This document shows, one piece after another, positions 1 to 13,100 of a stretch of 28,057 nt of DNA. Position numbers and translations under genes: made by a program. The notes beneath the pieces were generated by a model. It was not told the origin of the DNA. It saw only the letters and a list, made by a program, of their open reading frames with translations, and did no database searches. The stretch's first letter is position 1. Each line of letters opens with the position of its first letter. Origin of the DNA: Apostichopus parvimensis (lineage: Eukaryota; Echinodermata; Holothuroidea; Aspidochirotida; Stichopodidae); the NCBI GenBank assembly GCA_000934455.1, contig KN889087.1, positions 1 through 28,057 on the forward strand, read 5' to 3'.

Positions 1-1007
1 TTAATTGAAGCAGATAAAGTTTTACTTTGAGTATATTCTTTCACACTAAAAATCGCATCTGGGGGTCACAATATTTTTGGGAGGGCTCGTGTCCCCCCCC
101 CCAGGCCACCCCTGGTGACCCACTGGTACATCAATTGGTGGGTGACTTACTGGCACATATCATTAATAACATAGGGCTTCCTTGATGGTTGCCAGTTATT
201 TCAGTCCAAGAAGATACTGTATATTACCAATGTCTTTGTGGTTAAAAGTTCAAGAATGAAACCCCCTCCTTTTTTTTGCCTTCTGAGTCACTACTTAGAC
301 TGCTTTTGTTGTCATTTATCAAGATAACACAGTCTCCTGTGTGTGTTTTGGGAGTATAAATTGTTTCAGCGCTCCATAATAGTTGGATGGATGGTTGACA
401 AAATTCCCAAAGGTCAAGGAATGGCCTCAACTTCCCACCTGGACAGTTTACTTTTTCAGAACCTCCTTGCTTATGAGGATAAATCAAAATTGTCAATAGT
501 GCAACATAAGTACTGCAATGACAGGTTCAGGCCTACCTTAATTGTTGCCAATGGCTTACATCAAATGATGCATTTGACACTTTAATGACCAATATACACT
601 TCATGGTGATGAATTCAAACAACTATAACTATATGTTGAATTCTGAAGAAATTGTTGTTTCTTGAATTTGTTACAAGGCTGTTGTGGTGCTAACATGATA
701 AGCGAGTTGGTATCATGTTGCTAATAAACAGCCACCAAGCTTTGTGCTGAAAAGTGTGAGTGAGCAGTAATACTTTTAAATCAAGAATTGTTGATTGTAC
801 GCACCTTATTAGCAGTGTAAGAATACCTGCTTAAGCACATTCAGTCATCGAGTAATCTTTCGTTAACTTTCAACATTTGAGTATATATCAGCATGATTGG
901 AAATCCTTAATAGCAGTATTTTGTCTACAAAACTCAGACATAAATCACTTGAACATCAATTTGTATGATTGTGTATGGCTCTGAATGCTATTTTACTTCT
1001 TTTTTAG
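1..1007. other. Intron 5' of the first visible exon
   Basis: Exon 1 begins at a splice acceptor, so this stretch is intron of the same gene unless an exon was missed. I looked for an H2C2 zinc finger or the usual pre-core motif and saw none. At about 60-125 there is a G-run/C-run segment with CCAGGCCACCCCTGG and then GTGACCCACTGG, which resembles the terminal part of a hAT-type MITE, but no partner end is visible. Confidence 0.55.
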
Positions 1008-1165
1008 GTGGGTGTGGATATGATTGGACCCCTTCCAGAGACCATCAATGGAAATAAGTACGTCATAACACTATGTGATTATTTCTCAAAATGGCCAGAG
1101 GCTGTTGCCGTAAGAAACAAAACAGCCAAAACTGTTGCAAACTTTCTGTTTGAAACCATGGCCAG
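1008..1165 (+). CDS. Exon 1 (first in window): integrase core, first Asp
   Basis: The acceptor is tttttag at 1001-1007 and the donor gtaaat at 1166. The exon reads VGVDMIGPLPE at its start, then a YFSKWPEA motif typical of Ty3/Gypsy, Ginger1 and KRBA2-like integrases. The first catalytic Asp is residue 4 (codon 1017-1019). The exon begins in phase 0, so the usual residues before it (normally a W-H-H-type stretch and an H2C2 zinc finger) belong to an exon outside the window. It ends in phase 2. Confidence 0.88.
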
Positions 1166-4100
1166 GTAAATATCCATCTACTTTTGTTTCTACTTTACAT
1201 AGCATGTACTTACGAATTTAGTTACGTAGACCTGCATTTGCACTCTGTTTCACCTGTGACCCAGAAAGTGGCCAAATGGTTACAGGAATTTCTTGAGTTG
1301 TTTTTTAAGTTAATGTCAAGAAAATGTTAGTGGGATGATGGTCAGTGCATCCAAAACAACATGTTATGACAGCTAGTGCTTAACTTACTTTTATTTAAAT
1401 CAGTGCTAAAATAATCTCCTGAATAAACCACGCAGCCACTATGAAGATGCCAGTAGTTCACTACATTACTCGTAGTCAGTACTTTAACAATTTATTTAAA
1501 TGTTTCCATTTATTTAGATTTGGATGCATGAAAATTGTCATATCAGACCAGGGAGGAGAATTTGTGAATACGCTGAACAAGTCCCTGTTTGACATGACAG
1601 GTGTGGACCACAGGGTATCCTCCAGCTACCACCCACAGACCAATGGGCTGGATGAAAGATTTAATCAAACTTTGCAAAGGTCACTCATCAAAGTTGTCAA
1701 CAATAACCAAGATGACTGGGATGAAATGCTGTCCTCAATTCTCATGGGGTACAGAACAGCCAAACATGCTTCAACGGGTCTTTCACCATTTGTTGTGATG
1801 TTTGGAAGGTTTGTAATAATTCAAACCTACCATTGCAGAATAGAGATTTACATTTGCTAAGGCCATAAACAGAGAAAAAGCAATAAGGGACAAGAGAGTT
1901 TGGACAAATCCTGCATAGCTACACCAATCCTCTATAGGATAAATCTCATTTGACACATCCCAGGTCCTGGGAAAAACTGCTAAATAGAGGACCATCAATA
2001 ACCCTTTTTAAGTTACAATACCTAAACAAATAATATTAACCCTGTATATGGTACGTACACTCTTCAGCAGGTAAAAAAGAACATTCATTAAACTGTAAAT
2101 GCATGCCCATTATGCAATTAATGCCACTGACATTGGTTTTGTTTTTCATATACTTTATATACCATGATTGGATGGTATGCAATTTGGACCTATAAGTTAT
2201 AACAGCACAGAATATACTTCTGTTTTATATTTGTGCTGGTTTGAGTATGTGATGTGACTCAAATTTATGGTTCCATGGTCTTAATAGTGAAAATAAAATA
2301 TTTAAAACTTTATATATTATTCAGTCAACAAAGTGTTGTGAATAATCGATTGTTAATTTATCTTCATATATCCAGAGAGCCATTGTTACCAGTCGACATT
2401 GAAGAATCAATGGTCCACCCAGAATCTCCTACTACCGACTGCAGCGATGCACAGCAGGAGAGGGTTTTTCAATTCATGGCACAGTCGCGGGAAAAAATCA
2501 AAGGTGTTGTGAAAGGCAATATCGGTAAAGCCCAAGAACGACAAAAAAAGAATTTTGATAAGAGGCACCAATCAGAAAAGGTAATTACATAATACTATGT
2601 TGTGCATTGAAAACTGCACTGTAGTTAAATGAATGGCAACATATGCATTGTATTATGATGTTTACATATATCTGCTTGATTTTGTTTTATTCAGAGCTTC
2701 AAAGTTGGTTCTAGTGTTCTTGTCCGGAATGCTAGGAAGGATGTCCGAAGAGGAGGGAAGCTAGAAAACTCTTGGCTTGGGCCATACATAGTGAAGGATG
2801 TGAATGAGAAAGGGCTGTACACACTAATAAACAGTTCCACAGGCCTTCCTTTGAAGAAAAAATTCAATTCCATTTTACTGAAAGAATTTCACACAAGTAA
2901 GATTTCTTTGCAGTCTTTTTTTTTGGGGGGGGGTGGGGAGGGGGGATTGGCATGATTCCTCCAGAATTTCATTAAAAATAATCAGCAACTTAATGAGATT
3001 TTAGTATTTGCTGGCTTAATGTGAGGGTAAAGGGCTGTAGCTGTCTTCACACAATAAATCAGTTTCGACAGAATGCATAGTTTAACTTGGTTGATTTTCC
3101 ATATTTTGAAAAAAATAATATTAAGAAAATGCCCCTTAACATATTACAAAATTCAAAAGGGAATTGTGATATAATATCATTATGGAAATGTTGCTGGACC
3201 ATTTCAAAGTTGTTGTTATGGCAGAGATGATATACTGCGTAAATATTCATGGTTGTGGCATCAACCCAATGAGATTCCTGGCTTGCAGTCGACAACATCA
3301 GGAACTTGGCCAAAGTTGGTTGAGTTCATAATCTAACACACTGTCTAGACTGAGTTTGCAGGAAGAACAGCCATCAAATAACCATTTCCCCAGAGAGTGG
3401 TGTAGCTGGGAACCACATTGCACTTTGCATGTGTGGTTGGAGTATTAATTTTATACAGGTTGTAAAACACTTCATGAAGTCACATTTATTCTATCATCAA
3501 CATTGATTCTATCATCACAGTAATCCTCATAGATGCATTTCCAGAATAGGGACTGATATTGACCGTCTTAGATTTTCTTTAGTTTTTAAAAAAATGTGGA
3601 TAAATATTATACATACAGTATATTGGATAGACAGTATAGGTACAGAACATATGTGTTAAAGATCTTGCCACAAAGGCCAGTGTCTTCAGCTCAGCATTAT
3701 ACAAGTATGGAAGTAATTGTTGTGTTACGTGGCCAATATCTCAGGACGTAACAGATACAGGGATATTGTGATGCCGGCCAGTTTCTTAGGACAAAATCAT
3801 CACACTTCATTAACTTTCCTATATGGTGCCATGTTTTACAGATGAAAACGTCCTAATTAAGCAAAGTGTAAGTATACTTGAGTTTTCAAATTTGCTTGCA
3901 ATTATATTGAATCAATAACTTCTATGCATGGAATATTTTCAATATATATCACCCAGATGGTATATTTGCAGTGGTTGGGATAACTGAAGTTGGTACATGA
4001 CTCAGTACCAGCTATACTTGTAATACTGTACATAGATCTGCATTTATTGGTTCTTTGCAAATAACCATCCAATATATGAAAACCAATTTAATACTGTATA

Positions 4101-7100
4101 GCTAATCATATCGATTCCCTTAAATAATTTTAATTAATCGTTAATCCAATTAATAATTTAATTAATTGACTGATCACTCAATCAATCCATAATTACACTC
4201 CAGCATTTAAAGAAGTATAATTTAGTACAGTACTGTACCACCACATGAACCATTACTTTCTCATTTCAGTTATATCTACTAATAAGTAACATGACTAACA
4301 CCCGTAGGATAACATTCATGTAATAAATGACATGGTAGTCCACATGATCAGTTACTGTTTATGTTAAATACACAAATGACACAAATGAAATTGTAACATT
4401 ATGATTGCATTTATGATTTCAACCTCATAACTTATCTTGCTTTGATCCAGCATAGAAAAGATTTACCTCAATTGCTTCTTGGGAGGTATGTCAATATTGA
4501 GGGATGGACAACCTCAAAATAACTCTCTCATCTGATCAACATTGTCTTGAATTTGGTATGACCTCTATGTAGTAACATGTTCCTTAATTAACAAATGTAG
4601 TTACATGTTCCTTAACAAAAAAACTCAAATTTGCATTAAATATCCAATAAATATCTCTGAGCTTATTGAGACCATTCCCATTTTTTTTATTGCAAGAAAG
4701 AATTCTGTAATGAAAGGAATCCATATACATATGAACATATCCACAGGTCAGTGTTCTAACACAAATCATTGCTGACCTGTGCTGTGAAAGGTTGTTGAAT
4801 ATAGCTGTTGCATGCCATCCTTGATAATTTTAATTATTCTATTTCAGAAACCTGAAGCCAGTATCATCAGTACAAACACACCAAATGAGGTAAGCAGCCC
4901 AAGTTTGAAAATGATAACAATTATGCAATAGAAGAAATTTGACTTAGAGGTAGTCTGTATAGGCAACAAATTATAGCATGCTTTTCTGAAGATTTCAAAA
5001 TGTATTTTCCTGGACATCCTTGTGTCCAGACTGGTTTCTGACATTCTAAATGAACACACAAGATAACTGAATATCTCAGTGAGGTAAATGCCTCCAGGGT
5101 GGTAATGACAACAGTTGACAAATTTTAAAAAATGTGACCGTATTTGAACTTTTGGCATATTTGGGGCCAAACAAACCCCCCCCCCCCCGCACATTTTCCC
5201 ACCCCAACTTATGTTCTAAATTTCTCTTTTACAATATCGTAACCTTCTTCCAGGGAGAAACATGATCAAGGTCAATACAGCCCTACAGTTATTGCATATA
5301 TATCCAACTTGAGACAAGTTTCTTGCAAGGAATACAGGTTTTTCTATTTCAAATTGAGTTTTCTATTTCATTATTTTATGGATATTGATCCATGTTATTG
5401 TGATTTCCTTGATCCTGGAAAATCACTGGCCATGCTTGATAAGTCACATTAAATATTGTTAAATGTTTTTATTTCAGGAACAAAGCAATCTTGTTACTGT
5501 AAAGGTAAGTAACCTAAGACAACCCATGCAGCTTTAGAAATAAATTCATTAAGGCAGGCATTGCAAGCTACGGAGGTGCAAGACTTCATGTGACTTGATC
5601 CTCCGCTCCCCACCTGGATATGTTGACAAATGGAAGGCGTTTACAGTGCCAGGACCATATCCTTGACAAAATCCTATGCCTCGAGAAATAAATGGAAAAT
5701 TCCAACCTTTTTTTGGACACAATTGCAAGGGGCATTTTGTGGTGTTCCAACCCCATCCCAAAGATTGGCACCCATGGCAGTATATCATAATTTTCACTTC
5801 AACAATGAAGGTTTTAAGTTTTATTATCCCCCAAATATACTAGATTTTCCAACATGGGCACTCTCTTTGTCAAGTTCATGATTCCTCTACTCCTTTCTCT
5901 CAGTAGCATATTCCAACAAATGGTTAATTATTAAGATATGATGTGTTTATCATTTTACTTGATGAGAGTAACTTTTCAGCTACAGAAGCTAGTGACAGAC
6001 TTCCAAGAAAGTGCTTTGAAGCATCAAGCAGTCATTAAGAAAAGAAAATAGATACAAATGAAGGCTGCTACCCAAATCTTTTCCACTTATATTGATGAGC
6101 CACCCCTTTCAAATGTAGATTTCGTACAATTCTAAATTTTCCTTCTTTTTTTAGCTTCTTCCAAACCTGGGTAATACATGTTACATGGCTGCTGCACTTC
6201 AGCTCTTTGAAGGAAGCGGCATCATTCAACACTACGATGGACATAGCTCTGAATTAATGGAAGTAATCAAAGCTCTCTTCCACGCAACTTCAACCTCAAC
6301 TTCATGGGACCCCTGTCTTGCAAGGTTGAAGCAGATTCTTCCAGAGTTTGATTCAACTGCCCAGGAGGATGCATTAGAATTCCTTGGTGCAGTTTACACA
6401 TCATCATGCACTTCCTGTAACCAAAGCCAGTGCAAACTTTTAGATGAGTAAGAGATATGGATCGTTCTGTATAAAACATAACCTGGTGAAGTTAAAGCCA
6501 CACATTTAAAACACAAATAATTGAACTTTTCAATGTTTTACTTAAAGTTTTGCTATGTTGGCCCCAAATATGCACATATTAAAATATGGTCACCTTTTGG
6601 TCAAAATTCTATAAACTGTTTTTATTACCACTTTTGAGGAAATTTACCTCACTGGGACATTCAGTCATCTTTGTGTGTTCGTTAAGAACAATTTCGACTA
6701 CAGGCCCCCATGAAAGTAACTTGTTGTAAACTTTTAGCTATTATAGCATACTATAATTTTGGGCCTGTACAGAAGTTACCTTTAACATTGAAACTGATTT
6801 GGAATTTGCTTAGTTTGCAGGGAATTAGTCATTTTTGAAAGAGGTATTATGGCACCAGTTAGATCTGACTGATAAACTTGCATCAATACAATGGGGATGC
6901 ACATTTTGTAAGGCTGGGTTTAGATGATAGTCTGTATCTGATTTATAAGTTTGTTGCTCTTAATAGTAATTCTGATAATTTTAAGTAAGCGCTAAATGAA
7001 AGTTTTTCATTTATAGCTGAAAATCCAGAGGGTAAAGAAGCAAATGGAAAGTGCAATAGCAATGCAACATTGTTGTAATGAGTAACTTATTTTTTCCTTT

Positions 7101-10100
7101 CCAGGTACTTCTTCTTACATACAACAAATGAGATGAAGTGGACTTCCTGCAATGAGACTTGGCACAGTGGGGCAAACTCCTATCCTAGTAACAAGAGCTA
7201 TATGTCTCGTTTGAGTATGCAGGGGCACCTTGAGATGTTTCTAGATTGCCAAGATCTTGAAGGTCTTTGTGATTCCTGGTGAGTTCCTGCAAAAACTCCC
7301 TGTTCCTGTCATATTGTTTTTATTCCATGTTGTTTTGTGTTATGTAAAATTGTTCCCATTTGTAACACAATGCATGTTTGTGAAGTAACAGTATGTGTGT
7401 TTATGAGTGTGGTGCCTTTACCTGTCATTACGATAACTCAATAAACGGACAAATGAACAGGAGTCAAATTCTGAAACTATTAGTGATGTAAGCTAATGGC
7501 CAAAAATCATAAGTTGGTAATTTTCAGATTTAGAATCCAGCTTGAGTTGTAATGATCCCATTGGGCAGTTCTAACTACTGTATACAGGCATCTTTTCATA
7601 TTGATTGAAGATCTTAGGTGTTATGTCTTTCCAAATTTATTGTAAATTCCTGCTATGCATATATTGCCTTTGACCCAGCTTGTATACAAGGTCTATCAAA
7701 GTCTGACAAGATCGTTACAAACTTTATTCATTGTGAAAACTAAATCTAATAAAACAAATATCAGAACCAGTGAGAATTTATATTTTTATTGCTGAATAGT
7801 CTAATTTATAAAGGTAATTGACTTTTAGTAGACTTCAAATGTCTGAAGTAATTTTACTTACACACACTGCATGACACGTTGAGACATACCAAACAAGTAT
7901 CTAGCTGATAGGATGTCATGAGACACAAATCACCAAAATCGTCCCCTAGGCTTTCAGTGGTTGGCATAAATAAAGGATATTTTCTGGTGATGAATTTTTT
8001 TATTTCAATTTCCATTTCATTTTTGTCAGACTAACAACAAATTTTCAAGTTTCATAATAAAATTCCATAAGTTACAAAATATGTGTAGTTCCATGCTGAA
8101 AATATTTATGCATTGTTTTGTTTTAGAAGTTGTGCTCTTAACTCTACTCCAGTCCAAATTCGAAACAAGTATTTTATTTTCTTCTTTCCAGTGGCAGTTC
8201 AGATGGCCTTCTTGTGTCTCCATCCATAACATCTACCCCGGAAGTGATCAGCATTGGCATATCTCGCTGGGGTGGGGATAAGTTGAAGAAAAACTTCCAA
8301 ACCATTGATATTGAAGCAGAAGTTAGACTGTCTGGGGTCTTGTATGAGCTTTATGGTGTTTTGGTTAGTAACTAAAGTATTATTGTCACAAAGTGAAGCT
8401 ATATTAACCATGTGGTTCCCCTATGCTGAGGATCCCCTGTTCATCTAAAATTTTAACGGCCGTAAAAGTATAAACACCAAAGGGCAATCAAAATTTACAA
8501 TTGGGTAATGCAAGATTCTGCTTTTGAAAAGGGTATAAAGAGAATTGCAATAAAATCCATTTAATTTTAAAAAAGAATATTGGGAACAGCCCCCCATGCC
8601 CCCACCAGTCTGTGGTGCTCCCCTGCCAACTAATAATGAGAGTCACTGCAATAAGTTATAAGGAAGGTCATATATAATTCCCAGCTTTGTGTGATGCAGT
8701 GTTTGCTTTAGAAACACCACACCAGAGATTCAGAACTTGGAAAACCTAATGAAATTGCCACTTTGAAAATGCATTGTATTAAGTTAAATACTTTTCTAAT
8801 AAAGAAATAGAAAATTTAATGATAATCCTGAAATGTTTGCAATGGATCATTTTCAAAAAATAATAGTTAATTATTGAATCAAGAAATGTATACTTTAGTA
8901 AGCACCATATATTTTCCTGGAGAACCACAAGCCATAGTTACTGGGATTCTCCCTTCTTCCCTTGAGATGACTAACATAGAGGCAAATTCAATGCACTTTA
9001 TCAAAATAATGCACATACTAAATAGTATGGCAGATGTGGATACACATTCTTCCAAATAGGCTTAACATGTATAGAGGAGAATTCCAACCACAACAAAGAT
9101 TAAATATGGAGCAAACATGTTCTCATGAAAATATGTTAATATGTTAAATTGATGCATCACAAAGGGAGAGATATGGTGAAGTGTGTGTGTGTGTGTGTGG
9201 GGGGGGGGGGCTGAACCTCTGACTACCCATGGAACTCCCCTGTTTATGAATCATACTTGTCTACATAATTTTGTTTGTATAACCCACCCCTCACCCCCCC
9301 CCCCCCATCATACTCCGGCCCCCAACAGTGGTGATTTCTTAAACAAGCTTATAAGGCCTAGGCTGTGGAAACACTGAGAAGATTTTCAACGTTTTCTATT
9401 TTAGGCTAACACCAAACAACAGCTTACCAAGCTTGTTGAGTAATTTGTTCGAGAATTGAAGGATGCACCAGAAAAAAATATATATATTTAAAAAGAATTA
9501 CTCTTTTTCGTATAGATTCACGAAGGGACATCTTCAACCAGTGGACACTACTCTTGCGCTAAAAGGGTGAAAGACAATAGCTGGGTCCACATGAATGATG
9601 GCATATACACAGTTATTGCAAAATCAGCAATAGACAGTAGCAATGTATGTGGTGCATTTTATAAAAAGGGTAAGTTGTGTTGCTATTCTTCTCCCGACAA
9701 AAGAATTTAAACGGTTGAATTTATGATACAATACATTGGACACAGAGTGTCAAAATTCACTGAGAAGTTAAGTACTGAGAATCCAGTGTGTTCCTTATCA
9801 GGTGTTTCAAATGCTGCTATTATTCGGAACCTTCTTTGATTTGTACTATTATTCCACCCTTGGAAATTGTGGCAAATTGCAACCATTGGTTGAAATTAGC
9901 TTGGACTAATTAAAATGCTAAAAAATTCAAAGGCAGTCTGTATATGTAGCCCAATATTAAAGCATGCTATAATTGCTAGAAGTTAAAGAAAGTACTTTCC
10001 TGGAGATATTTACTCTCCAACTTTTTCTCAGACATTCCAAATGAACACGCAAGAGGACAGGATGTCACAGCGAGTTAAAGTTCCTTTAGGGTGGTACTAT

Positions 10101-13100
10101 AAATGGGTTAAGAATTTTGACCAAATAGGTGACCATATTTTGCAAATCTGTCTTATTTGGGGTCAAATCAGCATAAATATAACTGTAGTTTGTTATTTTC
10201 TCCTGTAAGTGTTGACAATATTGACTATATGAATGCCTTCACTATTTGGCAATGGGCCAGTAGTTGTGTCCTTAATGACCTTGACATGTGCATGTGCATG
10301 GGTATGTGTGTTTGTATGTGCATTTGCGTGTATGTGTGTGAGTGACTTTGGCTTGCAGACAATAAGTTAAAGGTGCTTGAACTTTAACCTCAATGTAGGT
10401 AGACCTTCGTGAGAAGATGATCCCTAGGCCTTGTTTTCATAGAGGACAAAGGTCATTTGAGTTCAACAAAGGGCAAAGTCTGAAAACTTCAAAAACACAA
10501 TATCTCAACATGTACCTAATTGCCTGATCTTCAAACTTATTAGATAGCGCTTTGTGAGTTGATTGCTACATTTTCTATTGAGGTTAATATCTGAAAACTT
10601 TGTTAACATATTATCTTTAGCCTTATATGTGTTATGTACATATCAATCAATGCTAAGACCCTTACATGTCTGGCCATAGCAATATGTAATGCTGAAATAT
10701 CTTGTATTAAATAGTTGCTCATAATGACACAGAATTAATTAACTTTCTTATTGTTTATATGTTGCTTCCAAAGTACCAGATAATGATTGCATGGAAGATG
10801 AAGAGGAGGGCGTACAACTCCATACTAGAAATGTTAAGCTGGTTCACTATGTAAGTATAACACTTCACACAACCTTATGCTGGGAACCTTGTCATATCAA
10901 GTATATCTATAGTGATACATATGTCTGTTATTGATGTATTAAATTGATCCTTAAAGAAATCATCCACCATCCTTTCTAACAGATAAGTATGGGTATCAAA
11001 ACGTTTTTCCTTTTTTTCTGCCGTGGCATAATCAGCCTTATCTTTTCTTAACTTAGATGGCTGATATTGTACAACACCTGAATGAGATAATGTCTGGCAA
11101 ACTAGAGTAAGTGAACTATATTTCCAACTTTGCTGTATATTCTATGCTTTTTCCATCAAACTTATTATAAGTGACCTAATTCTTTCAATTCTCATGAAAA
11201 CAAATCTCATTGGTTTGGTACTTGTCAATAGCATTCATATGAACTGTGACCTTTTGGATCGCACATGAAACAACGGAAATAACACTCTCATGTAAGAACA
11301 TCCTACATTTAGTTATATGATCGAGTGAACAATAGATTGTAGTCGTGAAGTATGTGCCAAATCAAATTTTCCTAATAAGATATTATGTTTTGACTTTGAC
11401 AGGTCACAGCGACATAATGTGTTTCTGACTGGAAATAAGCTGAAGCATACCTACCTTATTGGTGCAGGGGCAGTGTCTGCAAAGGTTTGTTGTAAACATT
11501 GACGGTTTAAATCTTGATGAACTTATATTATAGTTCTCAGTTGTTTAGGATACTTCATGCAAACTGTGAAAACCTACATACGTAGTTTTTGGCCAATTTG
11601 GGACTACTGTGTTGGGCATGTTGGGTTCATGTATATTTGTTTTTCACAACATGCATTTAAACGTTTACAAATAACAAGTAACATGAAGTAGTAGTGGATA
11701 ATACATGAAGTAAGGAAGCGGAACAAAAAACCCTTGCGGGCTTGACGGGGTACGTGATTCGCTCCCTAAAATATAGAGAAAGAGACCAATCAAAGTATAC
11801 AACAAAGCAAAATAATACATTCACCTTGTCACTCAAATATCATATTAATGGCTTATACCTTATTAAATAATATGCATTCTTGACAAAACATGATCATGTA
11901 ATCTGTGCAACTGGCCTGAAGAGTTGATTTTTCTTCTTTTGTTTTACAGCTTAGAGAAGCACTTACCACAGAACTTAGATCCCACTACAACACAGCACCA
12001 GATAAGACAAGAGGGCCCATATTGCCAAAGTAAGATCATGTGTTGGTCAATACGTGCTATATACATAATACTTAATCATGTAAATCATCATCAAGTCGAG
12101 CTCCTCACAGATAACATATTTAAATATAATTTTTTTGGGGGGGTGGGGGGATTCTTGAACTTGCATTTGCCATGTCTCAGCCAAAAATGCTCCCCAACTT
12201 AACTGGTTTACAGGTCCATGCACGTTTTATGGGCTTGTGCACCAGCATGCATAGTTCATTGCTAGCCGGACTTGATATATTTCTCTTACTTATTCTCGAA
12301 ATCACAGAATACTCTTTCTTATATTTCTTGATGACAAATTGTTGACAAATAAAAAGAAACAATCAAACCATATCTTTTAGTGTAGTCAGATGTGTACCAG
12401 CTACAACCATGTACAATGTTAGAAAAGTTGATGTTGACGATAAATAAAGTATGTTGATGAAATTAACTTTTAGCTAGTGAAAATGGAAACAAACAGTTTT
12501 TTGGGGAGTGAACAATGCCAGTTAGAGCAAGTTGTTCAATATTTGTGTTAACTACATGCTATTTACACATGCTAAATGATGTAGTGGAGAATTGCATTAT
12601 TGCAGAGGGTAGACTCCTGTTCGTTGTTTATATTGGACCATGATTGCATGGGTCTCTCAGGATGATGTTCTCCAAATAATTTAGAACTTAATGTGGTTTT
12701 CTTCAAACTGCACATTTGTCAACACCCCATGCCAAACAGGTACTTCACTCCCCTCTTACCTGTCCCTACACTAACGCAACATGCTAAACATAATATCTCA
12801 GAAGCTTGGACCGATCGCCATATTTGGTATGTAATTGTACCACATTGAGTACAAGAAGCCTAAATTGTAGTGGGCGGAGGTCAATGGTCGTTTGAGTTCA
12901 CCAGGGTTCAAATTGTGAAAACCATGTTTTACACAATATTTCAACAGGACAGATGTCATATTTAGTATGTTGTTTTATCACATTTAGTAAAAGAAACCTT
13001 TGAGGTCATGGTCATTTCAGGACAGCCTGTGATACTGAGAATTTATTGTTTGTCACATCACACTGTTTTACTAAGATCGAGTATGTTGTACACCCTAACT

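Larger units (their letters stand above)
2897..5477. other. Introns 4-6 region, mostly non-coding
   Basis: Apart from the small exons at 3842-3867 and 4848-4889 and the repeat at 4946-5175, I see no coding signal. There is a G-rich tract at 2922-2946, a very AT-rich stretch around 4100-4190 with repeated TTAATTAAT motifs, and a C-run at 5177-5190. Confidence 0.5.

Noticed and set aside
242-585. Frames of 80-84 residues on both strands upstream of exon 1
   Set aside because: They show no integrase zinc-finger motif and no phase-compatible donor leading to exon 1.
1441-1517. N-terminal extension of the integrase frame from the ATG at 1441
   Set aside because: The acceptor at 1516-1517 and the family match both place the exon start at 1518; the extension reads as non-family sequence.
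1008-2896. LTR retrotransposon or endogenous retrovirus
   Set aside because: The integrase is split by introns at phase-matched sites, and no reverse transcriptase, gag, env, protease or LTRs are visible.
5549-5881. Overlapping 82-83-residue frames on both strands in the intron before the USP exon
   Set aside because: Neither has splice-compatible borders with the gene or a recognisable family; possibly an old element fragment.
6185-6451. ATG-initiated frame over USP exon 9
   Set aside because: It begins after the catalytic Cys and reads past the splice donor to a stop in the intron, so it is an exon with an incidental Met.
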